A model generated the notes under the pieces. The model was given only the letters and a program-made list of their open reading frames with translations. It was not told where the DNA came from and made no database searches. Below are positions 17,008 through 27,291 of a stretch of 64,000 bases of DNA, piece by piece. This DNA comes from Pseudomonas sp. R28(2017) (GTDB taxonomy: Bacteria; Pseudomonadota; Gammaproteobacteria; Pseudomonadales; Pseudomonadaceae). Position 1 is the stretch's first letter. The number at the start of each line of letters is the position of its first letter. The position numbers and the translations under genes were made by a program. The DNA lies in contig NZ_NEHW01000010.1 in NCBI RefSeq assembly GCF_002112505.1, positions 62,001 to 126,000 of the forward strand. Reading direction: 5' to 3'.

Positions 17008-17904
17008 TCATCCACGCGGATGGTGCTGGGCGTGCAGCTGCTGCAGGCGCGCCTTGGCCACGTGGGTGTAGATCTGCGTGGTCGACAGGTCGCTGTGGCC
17101 CAGCAGCATCTGCACCACGCGCAGGTCGGCGCCGTGGTTGAGCAGGTGCGTGGCGAAGGCGTGGCGCAGGGTATGCGGCGACAGCGGCTTGTCGATACAG
17201 GCCACCCGCGCCTGGTGCTTGATGCGGTGCCAGAAGGTCTGGCGGGTCATCTGCTCGCCGCGCTGGCTGGGGAACAGCACATCGCTGGGGCGGCCGTTGA
17301 GCAGTTCGGCGCGGCCGTCACGCAAGTAGCGCTCCAGCCATACCACTGCCTCCTCGCCCATCGGCACCAGGCGCTCCTTGCTGCCCTTGCCCATCACCCG
17401 CAGCACGCCCTGGCGCAGGTTGACCTGGTCGAGGGTCAGGCTGACCAGTTCGGTGACGCGCAGGCCGCAGGCGTAGAGGACTTCGAGCATGGCCCGGTCG
17501 CGCTGGCCGATGGCTTCGCCCAGGTCCGGGGCCTGCAGCAGGGCTTCGACGTCGGCTTCCGACAGGGACTTGGGCAAGGGCCGACCGAGCTGCGGCATGT
17601 CGACCTGCAGGGTGGGGTCGACGGCGACCAGTTTTTCCCGCAGCAGGTAGCGGAAAAAACCACGCAGGCCTGAGAGAAAGCGCGCGGTTGAGCGCGGCTT
17701 GTAACCCTGGTCGAGGCGCCAGGCCAGGTGGTCGAGGATCAGTTCGCGGCCGGCATCGGGCAAGGCCACCGAACGTTCCTGGAGCCAGCCATTGAACAAG
17801 GCCAGGTCGCTGCGATAGGAGACGCGGGTATTGTCGGACAGGCCCTTTTCAAGCCACAGGGCGTCGAGGAACTGGTCGATCAGAGGGTGGTCTAGGGCGG
17901 GCAT
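17008..17904 (-). CDS. xerD: Site-specific tyrosine recombinase XerD
   Basis: 298 aa, standard XerD length. The N-terminal SAM-like domain (1-~90) includes LWLEKGLSDNTRVSYRSDL. The catalytic domain carries Arg in CGLRVTEL, HTLRHAFATHLL (H-x-x-R) and the Tyr nucleophile in LSTTQIYTHV near the C-terminus. With XerC it resolves chromosome dimers at dif. It is the first gene of the xerD-dsbC-hom-thrC run, 154 bp before dsbC. Confidence 0.96.
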   Translation of the reverse strand: MPALDHPLIDQFLDALWLEKGLSDNTRVSYRSDLALFNGWLQERSVALPDAGRELILDHLAWRLDQGYKPRSTARFLSGLRGFFRYLLREKLVAVDPTLQVDMPQLGRPLPKSLSEADVEALLQAPDLGEAIGQRDRAMLEVLYACGLRVTELVSLTLDQVNLRQGVLRVMGKGSKERLVPMGEEAVVWLERYLRDGRAELLNGRPSDVLFPSQRGEQMTRQTFWHRIKHQARVACIDKPLSPHTLRHAFATHLLNHGADLRVVQMLLGHSDLSTTQIYTHVAKARLQQLHAQHHPRG

Positions 17905-17968
17905 TCGGGGCTGCTGGGTGCTGGAAGTGGGCCTAGTGTTTCACAGCTGCTGGCAGGTTGTCTGTACT

Positions 17969-18062
17969 GGTCCTTTCGCGGGCAAGCCCGCTCCCACACG
18001 TGCGCCACAGGATTCAGAGGCTGCGCAGTACCTGTGGGAGCGGGCTTGCCCGCGAAGAGGCC
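17969..18062. repeat. Inverted pair of REP elements
   Basis: GGTCCTTTCGCGGGCAAGCCCGCTCCCACA-type copy at 17969-17998 and an inverted copy at 18032-18062, 33 nt apart. They occupy the gap between xerD and the thioesterase gene. The spacing matches the pair at 7195-7289. Confidence 0.9.
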
Positions 18063-18081
18063 AGCGCAGGAAAACTCAGGC

Positions 18082-18483
18082 CTAAGGCAGCACCGGCACC
18101 GGGCGCTTGTCCTCGTCGATGGCGACAAAGCTGAACACCCCGTGGATCGCCCGCTCGCGCCCATCCAGGTACATGTTCTCGACGAACACATCCACCTGTA
18201 CCTGCAAGCTGGTGTTGCCCACCTTGACCACCGAGCCCACCAGCTCAACGATCGAGCCCGCCGGGATCGGGTGCTTGAAATCGATGCGGTCGGTGGACAC
18301 GGTCACCAGCGGCAGCCGGCAGAAGCGTGTGGCTGCAATGAACGACACTTCATCCATCCAGGCCAGCGCGGTGCCGCCGAACAGGGTGTTGTGGTGGTTG
18401 GTGGTGTTGGGGAACACGGCTTTGGTCACGCGGGTCACCGACAGCTCGGTGCGGCGCTGGATTTCCTGGTCTCTGCTGGTCAT
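18082..18483 (-). CDS. Hotdog-fold acyl-CoA thioesterase (YciA-like)
   Basis: 133 aa from ATG 18483; an in-frame GTG lies 9 nt further upstream. Single hotdog domain with the typical NHHNTLFGGTALAWMDEVSFIAA segment (active-site Asp in WMDE) and the VSTDRIDFKHPIPAGSIVELVGSVV strand region. It hydrolyses acyl-CoA in the cytoplasm, probably as a hexamer; chain-length preference is unknown. It is downstream of the rplS terminator and convergent with nothing. Confidence 0.9.
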   Translation of the reverse strand: MTSRDQEIQRRTELSVTRVTKAVFPNTTNHHNTLFGGTALAWMDEVSFIAATRFCRLPLVTVSTDRIDFKHPIPAGSIVELVGSVVKVGNTSLQVQVDVFVENMYLDGRERAIHGVFSFVAIDEDKRPVPVLP

Positions 18484-18513
18484 ATCCGTCACTTTTCACA
18501 GGTTTCAGAATGC

Positions 18514-18541
18514 AAAAAAGCAGCCCGAAGGCTGCTTTTTT
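18514..18541 (-). terminator. Rho-independent terminator of the rpsP-rplS operon
   Basis: AAAAAAGCAGCC (18514-18525), loop CGAA, GGCTGCTTTTTT (18530-18541). A GC stem flanked by A- and T-runs on both sides makes it a classic bidirectional intrinsic terminator, 37 nt past the rplS stop. Confidence 0.93.
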
Positions 18542-18577
18542 CTCGCAAGGGGCCTTAGGCCACCAGGCAAACTGCAC

Positions 18578-18928
18578 TCAGGACAGTTTTTCCTTGATGC
18601 GAGCGGCTTTGCCGGACAGGTCGCGCAGGTAGTACAGCTTGGCTTTACGCACGTCACCACGACGTTTCACGGCCAGGCTGTCGATCTGCGGGCTGTAGGT
18701 CTGGAAGGTACGCTCAACGCCTACGCCGCTGGAGATCTTGCGCACGGTGAAGGCGCTGTTCAGACCGCGGTTACGCTTGGCGATGACAACGCCTTCGAAA
18801 GCCTGCAGACGGGAACGATCACCTTCCTTCACTTTAACCTGGACGACGATGGTGTCGCCTGGTGCGAAGGTCGGGATTTCCTTGCTCATCTGCTCGGCTT
18901 CGAGCTGCTGGATGATCTTGTTGGTCAT
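18578..18928 (-). CDS. rplS: 50S ribosomal protein L19
   Basis: 116 aa, normal length. Typical L19 sequence: PTFAPGDTIVVQVKVKEGDRSRLQAFEGVVIAKRN and FTVRKISSGVGVERTFQ. It sits at the 30S-50S interface. Last gene of rpsP-rimM-trmD-rplS, followed by a strong terminator. Confidence 0.98.
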   Translation of the reverse strand: MTNKIIQQLEAEQMSKEIPTFAPGDTIVVQVKVKEGDRSRLQAFEGVVIAKRNRGLNSAFTVRKISSGVGVERTFQTYSPQIDSLAVKRRGDVRKAKLYYLRDLSGKAARIKEKLS

Positions 18929-18970
18929 GCTGTGCTCCTAAGATGGATACTTGATCCACCATCGATACGT

Positions 18971-19723
18971 TTAACTATCGTCCCGCTCGCGGAGATATTC
19001 CTCGAGCAGCTTCTTCTCTTCTCCAGAAAGCGAGCGACTTTCCAGAAGATCGGCGCGTCGTTCGAAGGTCCTACCAAGGGACTGCTTCATCCGCCAACGC
19101 CGGATATGTGCATGGTTGCCACTTAGCAACACGTCGGGAACACGCTGATCCGCATACACCTCAGGCCGGGTGTAGTGCGGGCAATCCAGCAGACCATCGG
19201 TGAAGGAGTCTTCCTCCGCCGAGTCCACATGCCCTAAAGCTCCGGGCAGCAGCCGTGTAACCGCATCGATCAGTACCATGGCCGGCAGCTCGCCACCGGA
19301 AAGCACATAGTCGCCAATCGACCACTCTTCATCGACATGAGCCTCGATAAAACGCTCGTCGATGCCTTCATAACGACCGGCGATCAGGATCAACGATTCC
19401 TGTTCGGCCAGGCCTTTGACCGCCTGCTGAGTCAGCTTGCGGCCTTGTGGCGAGAGGTAGATCACCTTCGCCGCTGCTCCGGTCGCTTGCCTGGCGCTAA
19501 CCAGGGCGTCTTCCAGAGGCTTGATTTTCATCACCATGCCCGGACCACCGCCAAACGGCCGATCATCCACGGTATGGTGGCGATCTGTGGTGTAGTCCCG
19601 CGGGTTCCAGCACGTCACCTGAAGCAACCCCTGTTTCACCGCGCGGCTGGTAATGCCGTACTCCGTGATGGCCGAGAACATCTCGGGGAACAACGTGATG
19701 ACGTCTACGCGAAGGTTACCCAT
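18971..19723 (-). CDS. trmD: tRNA (guanine-N1)-methyltransferase
   Basis: 250 aa SPOUT methyltransferase that makes m1G37 in tRNAs and so prevents frameshifting. Knot-region motifs are present: GGGPGMVMKIKPLEDAL (~57-75), LSPQGRKLTQ, CGRYEGIDERF-like AGRYEGIDERF and DYVLSGGELPAMVLIDAV. It starts 4 bp after rimM and precedes rplS. Confidence 0.98.
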   Translation of the reverse strand: MGNLRVDVITLFPEMFSAITEYGITSRAVKQGLLQVTCWNPRDYTTDRHHTVDDRPFGGGPGMVMKIKPLEDALVSARQATGAAAKVIYLSPQGRKLTQQAVKGLAEQESLILIAGRYEGIDERFIEAHVDEEWSIGDYVLSGGELPAMVLIDAVTRLLPGALGHVDSAEEDSFTDGLLDCPHYTRPEVYADQRVPDVLLSGNHAHIRRWRMKQSLGRTFERRADLLESRSLSGEEKKLLEEYLRERDDS

Positions 19724-19726
19724 CGT

Positions 19727-20263
19727 TTAGAAGTCCGCGTCCCACTCAACCCGCATCACGCCTGCTTCCAGGTCGATATCGAGCACACATTGCGCCGTAT
19801 AGGGCAACAGACGCTCGCGATCATCCAGGCTGCCTGCGCAGGGTTTGACCACCATTACATCGTTCGCACCGGTCTCCAACAGGTGATCGACCTTGCCGAA
19901 CAGGTGTTCGTCCTGGTTGATGACCTTCAGGCCCACCAACTGGTACCAGTAGTACTCGTCGGCAGCCAGGTTGGGCAAAAGGCTCCGCGCAATGCAGATT
20001 TCGTAACCGCTCAGAAGACGGGCTTCATCGCGATCATCGAGGCCTTTCAACTTCACGACCAGGCCCTTTTGGGAGCCACGACCGCTGACCAGCTCTACCT
20101 GCTTTACCTTGCCTTCGTGCCGAAGCGTCCAGCGCGGATAATCCAACAGGTTTTCAATCGGATCGGTAAAGGAATACACCTTCACCTCGCCGCGAACGCC
20201 GTGAACCGAAAAAATCTTGCCAACGACGATGAGGTCGTCAGCCTTTTCTGGCGTCGCGTTCAT
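19727..20263 (-). CDS. rimM: Ribosome maturation factor RimM
   Basis: 178 aa. N-terminal RimM barrel (IVVGKIFSVHGVRGEVKVYSFTDP, ~12-35) and C-terminal PRC-barrel (EYYWYQLVGLKVINQDEHLFGKVDHLLETGAND). It assists 16S 3'-domain assembly around S19. It lies between rpsP and trmD in the conserved operon. Confidence 0.98.
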   Translation of the reverse strand: MNATPEKADDLIVVGKIFSVHGVRGEVKVYSFTDPIENLLDYPRWTLRHEGKVKQVELVSGRGSQKGLVVKLKGLDDRDEARLLSGYEICIARSLLPNLAADEYYWYQLVGLKVINQDEHLFGKVDHLLETGANDVMVVKPCAGSLDDRERLLPYTAQCVLDIDLEAGVMRVEWDADF

Positions 20264-20268
20264 ACTAC

Positions 20269-20520
20269 TTAGGCAGCAGCCTTGGCAGCGTCCTTCAGCA
20301 GCTGAGCAACGCGCTCAGACGGCTGTGCACCCTGGCTCAGCCAGTAGTTGACGCGCTCTTGGTTGACCGACAGCTTGACTTCAGCGCCAGCGGCGATCGG
20401 GTTGAAGAAACCTACGCGCTCAACGAAACGGCCGTCACGGGCGTTACGCGAGTTGGTCACGGTCAGGTGGTAGAATGGGCGCTTTTTCGAGCCGCCACGG
20501 GCCAGACGAATGGTTACCAT
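20269..20520 (-). CDS. rpsP: 30S ribosomal protein S16
   Basis: 83 aa from ATG 20520 (MVTIRLARGGSKKRPFYHL), the family start; an in-frame extension to 20574 is not coding. A GGAAC ribosome-site-like stretch lies upstream. First gene of the operon; its promoter should lie in 20521-20755, where I see no unambiguous -35/-10 pair. Confidence 0.98.
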   Translation of the reverse strand: MVTIRLARGGSKKRPFYHLTVTNSRNARDGRFVERVGFFNPIAAGAEVKLSVNQERVNYWLSQGAQPSERVAQLLKDAAKAAA

Positions 20521-20715
20521 GTGAACATTGTTCCTATAGTCGGTGCTGCAAATCTGAATGCCAAATAGGCACACGGGTGCCCAAAAGGCCGCATATTCTC
20601 AGGGAATACACGGACATTTGCAAATGCCTTTTTCGGCAGAGTTCTGCCCTACCGTCCAGATTTGCCGGTTAAGCCACGGAATCCGCGGCCGTTGCCCCGC
20701 CGAAGCGGGAGTTCC

Positions 20716-20745
20716 GGGCGCCCGCCCGTTTGAAAGCAGGCGCCC
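20716..20745 (-). terminator. Hairpin downstream of ffh
   Basis: GGGCGCC (20716-20722) and GGCGCCC (20739-20745) form a 7-bp GC stem just after the ffh stop, and a smaller CCGC/GCGG hairpin follows. No U-run, so termination strength is uncertain. Confidence 0.45.
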
Positions 20746-20755
20746 AAAATAGGGG

Positions 20756-22132
<1,377 letters not shown>

Positions 22133-22218
22133 GGTGATCCTTTCAGGCCCAGTAAAAGCCGAGGTTTGTCAGGCGCCCGAGGGGGAAATGCACACCCGCC
22201 AGGCACAGCAAGGCGGCG

Positions 22219-22224
22219 ATTATA
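22219..22224 (-). promoter_or_regulatory. Candidate -10 box for ffh
   Basis: Perfect TATAAT on the minus strand, about 87 nt before the ffh start. A convincing -35 is not visible at 16-18 bp. Assignment rests on the -10 match and position only. Confidence 0.4.
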
Positions 22225-22327
22225 ACGAAGTGCGACGGCGGCGCACACCTCACTGCCGATCGGTCTGGATGGCCGGTGGCGTTCTATGCCAAACTCCGTC
22301 TCTTTCAGGGCTCTGCAACCAGGACTT

Positions 22328-23137
22328 ATGGTTTCCTCACCCAGCCTCATCCCCAACCTGATCGCCGCCGCCTTATATATAGCTGCGGCCATCTACCAGG
22401 GCGCCTTCCTGGCCCAGGGCCGCAAGGCCGACAAACGCCTGCTTGGCCTGCTCGGTACCCTCGCCGTGGTCGCCCAGGGTGGCGCACTGTTCTTCCAGCT
22501 GATCACCCCGCTGGGGCTGAGCCTGGACTTCTTCAGCGCCGCCAGCCTGATCGCCGTGGCAGTCATCGCCCTGACACTGGTGGCCTGCCTGCGCATCCCG
22601 GTGGAGAACCTGCTGGTACTGCTGTTCCCGCTCGGCGCCGTCACCGCCCTGCTGGCGCAGTTCGCCCCACCCGGCACGGTGCCGCTGATCGACGAAGAAC
22701 CGGGCATCCTCGCGCACATCCTGCTGTCGATCCTGGCCTATGGCCTGTTCACCATCGCGGTGTTCCAGTCGCTGCTGTTGCTGCTGCAGGACCACCAGCT
22801 GAAGAACAAGCACCCGTCCGGGCTGATCCGCAACTTCCCGCCACTGCAGACCATGGAAAGCCTGCTGTTCGGCTTCCTCTGGGCCGGCTGGTGCCTGCTC
22901 TCGCTGTCACTGATTTCCGGCTGGCTGTTCCTCGAGAACCTGTTCGCCCAGCATCTGGTGCACAAGACCTCACTGGCCTGCATCGCCTGGATCGTGTTCA
23001 GCGTGCTGCTGTGGGGCCGCACCCGCCTGGGCTGGCGCGGGCACAAGGCGATCCGCTGGACCCTGGCCGGTTTCTGCCTGCTGATGCTGGCCTATTTCGG
23101 CAGCAAGCTGGTTCGCGAATTCATCCTGCATATCTGA
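22328..23137 (+). CDS. ypjD: Inner-membrane protein YpjD (CcsA/ResC-like)
   Basis: 269 aa from ATG 22328 (AGGA 3 nt upstream); an alternative ATG at 22286 adds 14 residues. It has about eight membrane segments and the cytochrome c assembly protein domain (CcsA/CcmC family). The conserved HILLSILAYGLFTIAVFQSLLLL and LLFGFLWAGWCLLSLSLISGW segments are visible. The family is related to haem handlers but the role of YpjD is not settled. It is followed at 10 bp by the CorC-like gene, as in other pseudomonads. Confidence 0.88.
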   Translation: MVSSPSLIPNLIAAALYIAAAIYQGAFLAQGRKADKRLLGLLGTLAVVAQGGALFFQLITPLGLSLDFFSAASLIAVAVIALTLVACLRIPVENLLVLLFPLGAVTALLAQFAPPGTVPLIDEEPGILAHILLSILAYGLFTIAVFQSLLLLLQDHQLKNKHPSGLIRNFPPLQTMESLLFGFLWAGWCLLSLSLISGWLFLENLFAQHLVHKTSLACIAWIVFSVLLWGRTRLGWRGHKAIRWTLAGFCLLMLAYFGSKLVREFILHI

Positions 23138-23146
23138 CGGCCGCCC

Positions 23147-24352
23147 ATGGACACCCTGCCGTACGCACCGCTACTCGGCATTCTGGCACTGGCGCTACTG
23201 TGGTCGGCGTTGTTCACCGCCGTGGACGCCGCCCGCCTGCAACTCAACGGCTCGCTGCGCAATGGCGACGACGGCCAGCCACTGCTGCCGGCCCAGGCCC
23301 TGGTGCTGTGCGCCAGCCTGGGCAAGCTGCTGGTGCTGGGCCTGGCTTGCCTGATCGGCCAACGCCAGAACGGCGAGCACGGCTTCTGGCTGGCTGGCCT
23401 GGCCGCCGTGGCAGCCCTGCTGGTGTTTGCCGAGTTCCTGCCGCGGCGCCTGGCCCGGCGCAACCCACAAGCCTTCATCAGCCTTGGCCTGAGCCTGCGG
23501 CCATTCCCTCTGGCCCTGCTGCAACCCTTGGCCTGCCTGTTCGACGGCATCGCCAAGCTGATGCTGCGGCCGTTCCGCGTGCAGCCCACGGCGGTGGCCC
23601 TGCACCCACAGGAAGATGACGACTTCGACGAAGACGACGAGCACGAGGCGCCGCGCCACGGCCTGCTGGACGGCCTGCAGTCGCTGGACAAGATCACCGT
23701 CAATGACATCCTGGTGCCGCGCAACGAAGTCGATGGCATCAACCTCGACGACCCCATCGAGCACATCATCGAGCAGCTGATCGTCAGCCGGCACACGCGC
23801 CTGCCGGTGTACCACAACGACATCAACCAGGTCGAAGCGATCCTCAACACCAAGCTCATCAGCCACCTGCTGCCCAAGGCCGAGCTGACCCTGGAGCAAC
23901 TACTGGGCGCCTGCTACGAACCCTACTTCGTGCCGGAAAGCACACCGCTGCAGATGCAGCTGCTGAACTTTCACAAGCAACAGCGGCGCCTGGGCGTGGT
24001 GGTGGACGAATACGGCGAGGTGCTGGGCATCGTCACCCTGGAGGACATCCTCGAGGAGATCGTCGGCGAATTCGAGGATGAACAGAGCCTCGACAACCCG
24101 CACGTGCACCCGCAGCCCGATGGCACCTTCGTCATCGAAGGCACCGCATCGCTGCGCGAAATCAACCGCACCCTGGGCTGGCACCTGCCGTGCGACGGCG
24201 GCCCGAAAACCCTCAACGGGCTGGTCACCGAAGCCCTCGAAAGCATCCCGGAAAGCGCCGTTTGCCTGAAGATCGGCCGCTATCGCCTGGAAATCCTCGA
24301 AACAGAGGACAATTGCGCCAGCAAGGTACTGGTGTGGACCGTGACCCGATAG
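23147..24352 (+). CDS. CNNM/CorC-type membrane protein with CBS domains
   Basis: 401 aa. The N-terminal ~130 residues form the DUF21/CNNM transmembrane domain. A very acidic linker (EDDDFDEDDEHE, ~150-161) leads to a CBS pair (VNDILVPRNEVDGI... through VVVDEYGEVLGIVTLEDILEEIVGEFEDE), and the C-terminus is the CorC/HlyC transporter-associated domain (~310-395). Relatives are implicated in Mg2+/Co2+ efflux and resistance. Probably co-transcribed with ypjD. The stop lies inside a small ACCCGA/TCGGGT hairpin. Confidence 0.9.
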   Translation: MDTLPYAPLLGILALALLWSALFTAVDAARLQLNGSLRNGDDGQPLLPAQALVLCASLGKLLVLGLACLIGQRQNGEHGFWLAGLAAVAALLVFAEFLPRRLARRNPQAFISLGLSLRPFPLALLQPLACLFDGIAKLMLRPFRVQPTAVALHPQEDDDFDEDDEHEAPRHGLLDGLQSLDKITVNDILVPRNEVDGINLDDPIEHIIEQLIVSRHTRLPVYHNDINQVEAILNTKLISHLLPKAELTLEQLLGACYEPYFVPESTPLQMQLLNFHKQQRRLGVVVDEYGEVLGIVTLEDILEEIVGEFEDEQSLDNPHVHPQPDGTFVIEGTASLREINRTLGWHLPCDGGPKTLNGLVTEALESIPESAVCLKIGRYRLEILETEDNCASKVLVWTVTR

Positions 24353-24622
24353 CTATACTCGGGTCACGCTTACCCAGCCCCGCCGTTCCGCCTGCTACCC
24401 GCACCCGGCGCCCCACGGCCAGTCCGCTCCACTGACACGCCCCGCGGTCCTGCTTCAATACCCCGAACAGTGCCCGCCTCGCCCCTACCCTCCTCGGGCC
24501 AACCGTCAGTCGCGCGAACACAAGAACAATACGCTCCGGCGTCCGCCAAGCTGTGCCTGCAACCCATGCATACAGCGCAGACAAAGCCCATGGAGCGGAC
24601 CAGACTGTTAGGGACCTACTTA

Positions 24623-25921
24623 ATGACCACCAGCACCTACGCCCAAGCGCCTGCCGCGCCGGTCAACTCGCCCGCGCGGGTAGCCACTGCCAGCTTCATC
24701 GGCACCGCCATCGAGTTCTACGATTTCTACGTCTATGCCACCGCTGCCGCGCTGGTGATCGGCCCGGTGTTCTTCCCGTCCGGGTCGGGCACTGCGCAGA
24801 TGCTTGCGGCGTTCATCACCTTCGGTATCGCCTTCCTCGCCCGCCCGCTGGGCTCGGCACTGTTCGGCCATTTCGGTGACCGCATCGGGCGCAAGTCGAC
24901 ACTGGTGGCTTCGCTGCTGCTGATGGGCTTGTCGACCACGCTGATCGGCGTGCTGCCAGGCTATGACAGCATCGGCGTCTGGGCACCGATCCTGCTCTGC
25001 CTGCTGCGCTTCGGCCAAGGCCTGGGCCTGGGCGGCGAATGGGGTGGCGCAGCACTGCTGGCCACCGAGAACGCGCCAGAAGGCAAACGCGCCTGGTTCG
25101 GCATGTTCCCGCAGCTTGGCCCTTCGATCGGCTTCCTGGCTGCCAACGGCCTGTTCCTGACCTTGGCCATGCTGCTCAGTGATGAACAGTTCCGCGATTG
25201 GGGCTGGCGCATCCCGTTCCTGCTCAGCGCCGCATTGGTGCTGGTGGGGCTGTATGTGCGCCTGAAGCTTGAAGAAAGCCCGGTGTTCGCCAAAGCCGTC
25301 GCCCGCCACGAGCGGGTGAAGCTGCCAGTGGTCGACCTGTTCGCCAGGTACTGGCTGCCGACCCTGCTGGGCGCAGCCGCCATGGTGGTGTGCTACGCGC
25401 TGTTCTATATCTCGACGGTGTTCTCGCTGAGCTACGGCGTGACCACCCTGGGCTACAGCCGCGAGACCTTCCTCGGCCTGCTGTGCTTCGCCGTGGTGTT
25501 CATGGCCCTGGCCACGCCGCTGTCGGCCTGGCTCAGCGACCGTTACGGGCGCAAACCGGTACTGATTGTCGGCGGCCTGCTGGCAGTGGCGTCGGGCTTC
25601 ACCATGGAGCCGCTGCTGACCTCGGGGTCGACCACTGGCGTGGCACTGTTCCTGGCCATCGAGCTGTTCCTGATGGGGGTGACCTTTGCACCGATGGGGG
25701 CACTGCTGCCTGAATTGTTCCCGACCCATGTGCGTTACACCGGCGCTTCGGCGGCGTACAACCTGGGCGGCATTGTCGGTGCCTCGGCGGCGCCGTTCTT
25801 TGCCCAGAAGCTGGTGAGCATGGGCGGCTTGAGCTGGGTGGGGGGCTATGTGTCGGCGGCGGCGGTGATCAGCCTGATTGCGGTGCTGTGCCTGAAAGAG
25901 ACCCGCAATACCGAGCTGTGA
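24623..25921 (+). CDS. MHS-family MFS transporter
   Basis: 432 aa from ATG 24623 (AGGGA 9 nt upstream); the in-frame sequence upstream to 24470 is low-complexity and unlikely to be translated. Twelve membrane segments of the metabolite:H+ symporter branch. Diagnostic loops: FIGTAIEFYDFYVYATAAAL (~22-41), FGDRIGRKSTL (2-3 loop), LGLGGEWGGAALLATE and the 8-9 loop LSDRYGRKPVL. The substrate is probably a carboxylate, shikimate or betaine-like compound but is not predictable. The 270 bp upstream (24353-24622) hold no gene I can support. Confidence 0.88.
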   Translation: MTTSTYAQAPAAPVNSPARVATASFIGTAIEFYDFYVYATAAALVIGPVFFPSGSGTAQMLAAFITFGIAFLARPLGSALFGHFGDRIGRKSTLVASLLLMGLSTTLIGVLPGYDSIGVWAPILLCLLRFGQGLGLGGEWGGAALLATENAPEGKRAWFGMFPQLGPSIGFLAANGLFLTLAMLLSDEQFRDWGWRIPFLLSAALVLVGLYVRLKLEESPVFAKAVARHERVKLPVVDLFARYWLPTLLGAAAMVVCYALFYISTVFSLSYGVTTLGYSRETFLGLLCFAVVFMALATPLSAWLSDRYGRKPVLIVGGLLAVASGFTMEPLLTSGSTTGVALFLAIELFLMGVTFAPMGALLPELFPTHVRYTGASAAYNLGGIVGASAAPFFAQKLVSMGGLSWVGGYVSAAAVISLIAVLCLKETRNTEL

Positions 25922-25936
25922 GATTGGGGCCGCTTT

Positions 25937-26015
25937 GCGGCCCTTCGCGGGCAAGCCCGCTCCTACAGGGAACATGCCGATCTCTGTGGGAGCGGGCTTG
26001 CCCGCGAAGGGCTGC
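25937..26015. repeat. Inverted pair of REP elements, terminator-like
   Basis: REP copies 25937-25968 and 25984-26015 face each other with only 15 nt between, so the whole unit can form one long hairpin in the convergent gap of the MHS transporter and purT. Short GCCGC-TTT-GCGG and GCTGC-AAA-GCAGC arms flank it. Confidence 0.88.
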
Positions 26016-26033
26016 AAAGCAGCCCCTGCTGGC

Positions 26034-27215
26034 TCAGAACTCGACCTTGACCGCCTGCGCAGCACGGGTCGCCTTGGCCCGCGCCGCTTCGACCGACTCA
26101 TCACGCGCCAGGCACACACCCATGCGGCGGGTGCCGTTGATTTCCGGCTTGCCGAACAGGCGGATGGCCGTGTCCGGCTCGCTCAGGGCAGCGCCCAGGT
26201 TGGCGAAGCTGGTCTGCTGCGACTGGCCTTCCGGCAGGATCACCGCCGAAGCCGACGGCCCGAACTGGCGCACCACCGGAATCGGCAGGCCGAGAATGGC
26301 GCGGGCATGCAGGGCGAACTGCGACAGGTCCTGGGAAATCAGGGTCACCAGGCCCGTGTCGTGCGGGCGCGGCGAGACTTCGCTGAACCACACCTGGTCG
26401 CCCTTGACGAACAGCTCCACACCGAACAGGCCACGACCACCCAGTGCATCGGTGACCGCCTTGGCCACGCGCTGCGACTCGGCCAGGGCTTTCGCGCTCA
26501 TGGCCTGTGGCTGCCAGGATTCCTGGTAGTCGCCCTTCTCCTGACGGTGGCCGACCGGCTCGAGGAAGGTGGTGCCGCCCACATGGCGCACGGTCAGCAA
26601 GGTGATTTCGTATTCGAAGTCGATGAAGCCCTCGATGATCACCCGGCCCTTGCCGGCGCGGCCGCCTTCCTGGGCGTAGTCCCACGACTTCTGCAGGTCG
26701 GCATCGCTGCGCAGCAGGCTCTGGCCCTTGCCCGAGGAGCTCATCACCGGCTTGACCACGCACGGGTAGCCGACATCGGCCACGGCCTTGGCGTAGTCCT
26801 CGTAGGTGTCGGCAAAGTGGTACGGCGAGGTCGGCAGGTCCAGCTCTTCGGCGGCCAGGCGGCGGATGCCTTCGCGGTTCATGGTCAGCTGGGTGGCGCG
26901 GGCGGTTGGCACGACAGTGAAGCCTTCATTCTCCAGCTCGACCAGCGTGGCGGTGGCGATGGCTTCGATTTCCGGAACGATGTAGTGCGGCTTTTCCGCT
27001 TCGATGATCGCCCGCAGGGCAACGCCATCGAGCATGTTGACCACGTGGCTGCGGTGCGCCACCTGCATGGCCGGGGCATTGGCGTAACGGTCGACGGCGA
27101 TCACCTCGACGCCCAGGCGCTGCAGCTCGATCACCACTTCCTTGCCCAGCTCGCCACAGCCGCAGAGCAGTACACGGGTCGCGGTAGGCGACAATGGGGT
27201 TCCGATACGGGTCAT
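26034..27215 (-). CDS. purT: Formate-dependent phosphoribosylglycinamide formyltransferase
   Basis: 393 aa from ATG 27215, which has GAGGA 7 nt upstream. ATP-grasp enzyme (GAR transformylase 2) that uses formate and ATP in the third step of purine synthesis. N-terminal nucleotide-binding GCGELGKEVVIELQRLG, the KPVMSSSGKGQS loop, and C-terminal FGKPEINGTRRMGVCLA are present. Length is standard. Monocistronic, convergent with the MHS transporter. Confidence 0.96.
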   Translation of the reverse strand: MTRIGTPLSPTATRVLLCGCGELGKEVVIELQRLGVEVIAVDRYANAPAMQVAHRSHVVNMLDGVALRAIIEAEKPHYIVPEIEAIATATLVELENEGFTVVPTARATQLTMNREGIRRLAAEELDLPTSPYHFADTYEDYAKAVADVGYPCVVKPVMSSSGKGQSLLRSDADLQKSWDYAQEGGRAGKGRVIIEGFIDFEYEITLLTVRHVGGTTFLEPVGHRQEKGDYQESWQPQAMSAKALAESQRVAKAVTDALGGRGLFGVELFVKGDQVWFSEVSPRPHDTGLVTLISQDLSQFALHARAILGLPIPVVRQFGPSASAVILPEGQSQQTSFANLGAALSEPDTAIRLFGKPEINGTRRMGVCLARDESVEAARAKATRAAQAVKVEF

Positions 27216-27291
27216 TTCAGGTCCTCGAAGGCGTCCGGGGCCGCGCCAGGCTTGGCACGGCCCGCTGAAAAAGGACCGGTATTCTACACCA

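Noticed and set aside
20521..20680. Promoter of the rpsP operon
   Set aside because: Several TTGCAA/TTGGCA and TATAGG-like hexamers occur, but none pair at 16-18 bp spacing, so none is reported.
24620..26119. 499-codon minus-strand frame opposite the MHS transporter
   Set aside because: Shadow frame; His/Gln/Arg-rich translation typical of antisense to a membrane protein gene.
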